Assembly: GCF_014023275.1 (NCBI RefSeq)
Contig: NZ_CP054698.1
Span: forward strand, 7,463,001-7,527,000
Direction of reading: 5' to 3'
Length of the DNA: 64,000 bases
DNA from: Nostoc edaphicum CCNP1411
GTDB taxonomy: Bacteria > Cyanobacteriota > Cyanobacteriia > Cyanobacteriales > Nostocaceae
A program made the translations under genes and the position numbers. The notes under the pieces are model-generated. The model saw only the letters and a list, made by a program, of their open reading frames with translations. It was not told the DNA's origin and ran no database searches. Below are positions 61,298-64,000 of the stretch, one piece after another. Every line of letters begins with the position of its first letter. The stretch's first letter is position 1.

Positions 61298-63409
61298 ATG
61301 ACTTCCCGGATTCGCTTTTTAATGTGTCCTCCTGACCACTACGATGTGGACTATGTGATTAATCCTTGGATGGAAGGGAATATTCACAAATCATCGCGCG
61401 ATCGCGCCGTGGAACAGTGGCAGGGACTACACCAGATTCTTAAAGAACACGCCATTGTAGACTTAGTACCACCTGAAAAAGGTTGGCCTGATTTGGTTTT
61501 TACCGCCAACGCTGGCTTAGTACTAGGGGATACTGTCGTCCTCAGTCGCTTTTTACATAAAGAACGTCAGGGAGAGGAGCCTTTCTTCAAACAATGGTTT
61601 GAGGATAATGGTTATACAGTTAATGAACTTCCTAAAGATTTGCCCTTTGAGGGAGCAGGAGATGCACTGCTAGATCGGGAAGGACGCTGGTTATGGGCAG
61701 GATACGGTTTCCGCTCGGAATTAGATTCTCACCCTTATCTAGCTAAATGGCTGGATATTGAGGTGCTCTCCCTGCGACTCATCGACGAACGTTTCTATCA
61801 TCTGGATACCTGTTTTTGTCCCTTAGCAAATGGCTATTTGCTGTACTATCCAGGCGCTTTTGATTCTTACTCCAACCGCTTAATTGAAATGCGAGTCGCA
61901 CCCGAAAAGCGAATCGCCCTTGCTGAAGCCGATGCAGTCAACTTCGCTTGTAATGCGGTAAATGTGGACAGCATTGTGATCATGAACAAGGCGAGTGAAG
62001 CTTTGAAAACCCGCCTTGCAGATTTAGGTTTCCAAGTGCTGGAAACACCACTGACAGAATTTCTCAAAGCTGGTGGTGCGGCTAAATGCTTAACTTTGCG
62101 GGTAACAGAACCAGTTAGAGATGAAATTCATGCCAATGTCTCGGTAGAAAGCCGCGTCATTCGCATGGAAGGACACTTACTCGACGCTGGCTTAATTAAC
62201 CGCGCCTTGGATTTGATTATAGATGCCGGGGGAAGTTTCCAAGTCCTGAATTTCAACTTGGGAGAACAACGGCAAAGTACTTCAGCCGCAGAGGTGAGGG
62301 TATCAGCACCATCTCATGAGGTGATGGAAGAAATCATCTCCCTATTGATTGATTTGGGTGCAGTAGATTTACCCCATGATGAGCGAGATGCCATCCTGGA
62401 GCCTGTGATCCAAAATGGTGTTGCGCCCGATGATTTCTACGTAAGTACAATTTATCCTACCGAAGTCCGAATAAAGGGTCAGTGGGTGAAGGTAGAAAAT
62501 CAGCGGATGGATGGCGCGATCGCAATTACTCAAACTCCTTCTGGCTTAGTTGCTCGGTGTAAAATCCTCCGCGATTTAGAAGTTGGCGAACAAGTAATTG
62601 TAGATGTATTAGGCATCCGCACCATCCGCAAAACTGAATCACGCGAACAACGCAGCACTCAAGAATTCAGCTTTATGTCGGCGGGTGTTTCCAGCGAACG
62701 GCGTGTGGAATTAGTCGTTGAGCAAGTAGCTTGGGAATTGCGTAAAATCCGTGATGCTGGCGGTAAAGTAGTTGTCACGGCTGGCCCCGTGGTGATTCAC
62801 ACTGGTGGCGGTGAACATCTGGCGCAACTGGTTCGAGAAGGATATGTACAGGCGTTGCTTGGTGGAAATGCGATCGCAGTTCACGACATCGAGCAAAATA
62901 TCATGGGCACTTCCTTGGGTGTAGACATGAAGCGGGGTGTCGCCGTTCGTGGTGGACACCGCCATCACCTCAAGGTAATTAATAGCATCCGCCGTTATGG
63001 CAGCATTCCTAAAGCTGTGGAGGCGGGGGCAATTAAAAGTGGCGTGATGTATGAATGTGTCCACAATAATGTACCTTTTGTGCTTGCGGGATCGATTCGG
63101 GATGACGGGCCTTTGCCTGATACCGTAATGGATTTGATTAAAGCACAGGAAGAATATGCCAAACACCTAGAAGGCGCAGAGATGATTTTGATGCTGTCAT
63201 CAATGCTGCACTCCATTGGCGTGGGGAATATGACTCCGGCTGGTGTGAAAATGGTGTGTGTCGATATTAATCCAGCTGTGGTAACTAAGTTAAGCGATCG
63301 CGGTTCTGTAGAATCGGTAGGTGTAGTAACAGATGTAGGATTGTTCCTCAGTCTGTTGATTCAGCAGTTGGATAAGTTGACAAGTCCGTATGTAAATAAG
63401 GTAGGTTAA
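61298..63409 (+). CDS. agrE: Arginine dihydrolase / ornithine cyclodeaminase-like bifunctional enzyme (AgrE type)
   Basis: The 703-residue protein has an N-terminal guanidine-modifying domain (about 1-280): PPDHYDVDYVINPWMEGN, WPDLVFTANAGLVLGD, FEGAGDALL, YHLDTCFCPL and a likely catalytic Cys in GGAAKCLTLRV. It is followed by a TIGR00300/ornithine cyclodeaminase-like C-terminal domain (about 285-700) with VVTAGPVVIHTGGGEHLAQL and GVGNMTPAGVKMVCVDINPA. Anabaena AgrE, of the same length, turns arginine into proline with release of ammonia, in use of cyanophycin-derived arginine. Cytosolic. Confidence 0.9.
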   Translation: MTSRIRFLMCPPDHYDVDYVINPWMEGNIHKSSRDRAVEQWQGLHQILKEHAIVDLVPPEKGWPDLVFTANAGLVLGDTVVLSRFLHKERQGEEPFFKQWFEDNGYTVNELPKDLPFEGAGDALLDREGRWLWAGYGFRSELDSHPYLAKWLDIEVLSLRLIDERFYHLDTCFCPLANGYLLYYPGAFDSYSNRLIEMRVAPEKRIALAEADAVNFACNAVNVDSIVIMNKASEALKTRLADLGFQVLETPLTEFLKAGGAAKCLTLRVTEPVRDEIHANVSVESRVIRMEGHLLDAGLINRALDLIIDAGGSFQVLNFNLGEQRQSTSAAEVRVSAPSHEVMEEIISLLIDLGAVDLPHDERDAILEPVIQNGVAPDDFYVSTIYPTEVRIKGQWVKVENQRMDGAIAITQTPSGLVARCKILRDLEVGEQVIVDVLGIRTIRKTESREQRSTQEFSFMSAGVSSERRVELVVEQVAWELRKIRDAGGKVVVTAGPVVIHTGGGEHLAQLVREGYVQALLGGNAIAVHDIEQNIMGTSLGVDMKRGVAVRGGHRHHLKVINSIRRYGSIPKAVEAGAIKSGVMYECVHNNVPFVLAGSIRDDGPLPDTVMDLIKAQEEYAKHLEGAEMILMLSSMLHSIGVGNMTPAGVKMVCVDINPAVVTKLSDRGSVESVGVVTDVGLFLSLLIQQLDKLTSPYVNKVG

Positions 63410-63443
63410 GAAAACGTAGACGCAAAGACGCAGACAAAGGGAA

Positions 63444-63968
63444 ATGACAAGAGTAGCTTTCAGTGAAGAGTTGCAGATTAATGGGATCAGTTTGATAGCT
63501 GATTTCTTGTTGGTAGGAATGGTTTTTGGCCCGCCTATCGCTCCCTTTTTGGCTGCGTCTGGAGTGTCTTTGCTTCCTGGGATTGCGGACATCATTTATT
63601 TCATGGGTAATCATGTGTGTCCGCAACCAGAGATGGGGTTAGATTTAGCACCACCGTTTATTATGGCTGTGTGTATGCGCTGTTACGGCACTGTCACAGG
63701 TTTGCTAATTACTCGTCTGCTGTATGGGCTAACTGGTGGTAAAGGATTTTACTGGTTAAGTCAGTATGGTTGGAGTGGTGCTGCTTTAGCCAGTGTGCTG
63801 ATGATGGCTTATCCTTTGGAATTAGCAGCACAAGTTTTTGGTTTGTGGAATTTTAATAACTATCTGGTTACGCCTTTTGGGTTGATTACAGGTTTGGCGT
63901 GGGGATTGTTTACCATGCCGATTTTGCACAGGTGGCAGGGTGCTAAAACTAGTTTGAACAAATTGTAG
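63444..63968 (+). CDS. DUF2085 family membrane protein
   Basis: The 174-residue protein has about four hydrophobic helices and the DUF2085 hallmark: GNHVCPQPEMGLDLAPPFIM then AVCMRCYGTVTGLLITRLLY, with conserved Cys residues around the first loop. The family's function is not known. It starts 34 bp after the arginine enzyme and could share its transcript. Its ribosome site AAAGGGAAATG is close to the ATG. Confidence 0.8.
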   Translation: MTRVAFSEELQINGISLIADFLLVGMVFGPPIAPFLAASGVSLLPGIADIIYFMGNHVCPQPEMGLDLAPPFIMAVCMRCYGTVTGLLITRLLYGLTGGKGFYWLSQYGWSGAALASVLMMAYPLELAAQVFGLWNFNNYLVTPFGLITGLAWGLFTMPILHRWQGAKTSLNKL

Positions 63969-63980
63969 GTTTTATAAGAA

Positions 63981-64000
63981 GAATTCAGAACTCAGGAGTC
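63981..64000. repeat. Dispersed MITE-like repeat, family A, copy 3 (left end only)
   Basis: GAATTCAGAACTCAGGAGTC equals the start of the copies at 5461 and 13618. The rest lies beyond the window. Confidence 0.6.

Overview
The window is a chromosomal segment of a filamentous, heterocyst-type cyanobacterium (Nostoc/Anabaena group). This rests on the many GCGATCGC palindromes, on TTGTCAT-type heptamer arrays and short palindromic dispersed repeats, and on genes typical of that group: tandem amt genes, a membrane-anchored Mn-SOD, a GH100 invertase, iron-uptake porins with an SLH domain, a GUN4-fused kinase, phosphoketolase and an AgrE-type arginine enzyme. The species assignment is inference.

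Left flank (1-25016). These are ordinary chromosomal genes: an SDR epimerase fragment, glutathione peroxidase, two ammonium transporters, a DUF2141 protein, a peptidoglycan-binding/HEAT protein, an EamA transporter, a baeRF-like protein, an SLH porin, a sorbosone/glucose dehydrogenase-like protein, SodA, a DUF2459-like protein, invertase, a TrkH-type K+ transporter, Ppx/GppA, UbiA, a DsbA-like protein, and a TetR-tautomerase-thioesterase operon with two matching operator-like palindromes. Dispersed repeats sit in several gaps, and one abuts a truncated holin-like pseudogene.

Centre (25017-46589). A complete 21,573-bp Tn7-like transposon can be delimited to the base. It has inverted ends beginning TGTGACTTCAACCATAAG, several TnsB-type end repeats, and a perfect 5-bp target duplication (TTAAT at 25012-25016 and 46590-46594). 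It lies 32 bp beyond the 3' end of a tRNA-Val(CAC) gene. Its core is a fused TnsA-TnsB, TnsC and two TniQ/TnsD proteins, with no cas genes or CRISPR array in view. The tnsAB gene is interrupted by a 148-bp MITE flanked by TA, which introduces one in-frame TGA. Just upstream are two degraded pieces of a second integrase that resembles the TnsB of type V-K CRISPR-associated transposons. The cargo has two modules. The first is a defence-type operon: a DUF499 ATPase, a DUF1156 adenine methylase broken by one TAA, a DUF3883 protein, and a SNF2 helicase that was probably once fused to DUF3883. The second is a divergent module: two small HTH proteins, a small unknown protein and a coiled-coil/PD-(D/E)XK-like protein, with repeated TTGCCA-TGGCAA palindromes.

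Right flank (46590-64000). This holds the tRNA-Val gene, a DUF1499 protein, small unknowns, a DUF1338 protein paired with a class III aminotransferase (possibly 2-aminoadipate/lysine breakdown), two Ser/Thr kinase-like proteins (one with a lost DFG Asp, one fused to GUN4), a VapBC-like pair, DUF2808, DoxX, phosphoketolase, a beta-helix/SLH protein, an AgrE-type arginine dihydrolase and a DUF2085 membrane protein.

All identifications come from reading the sequence and from recall of protein families. No database search was run.
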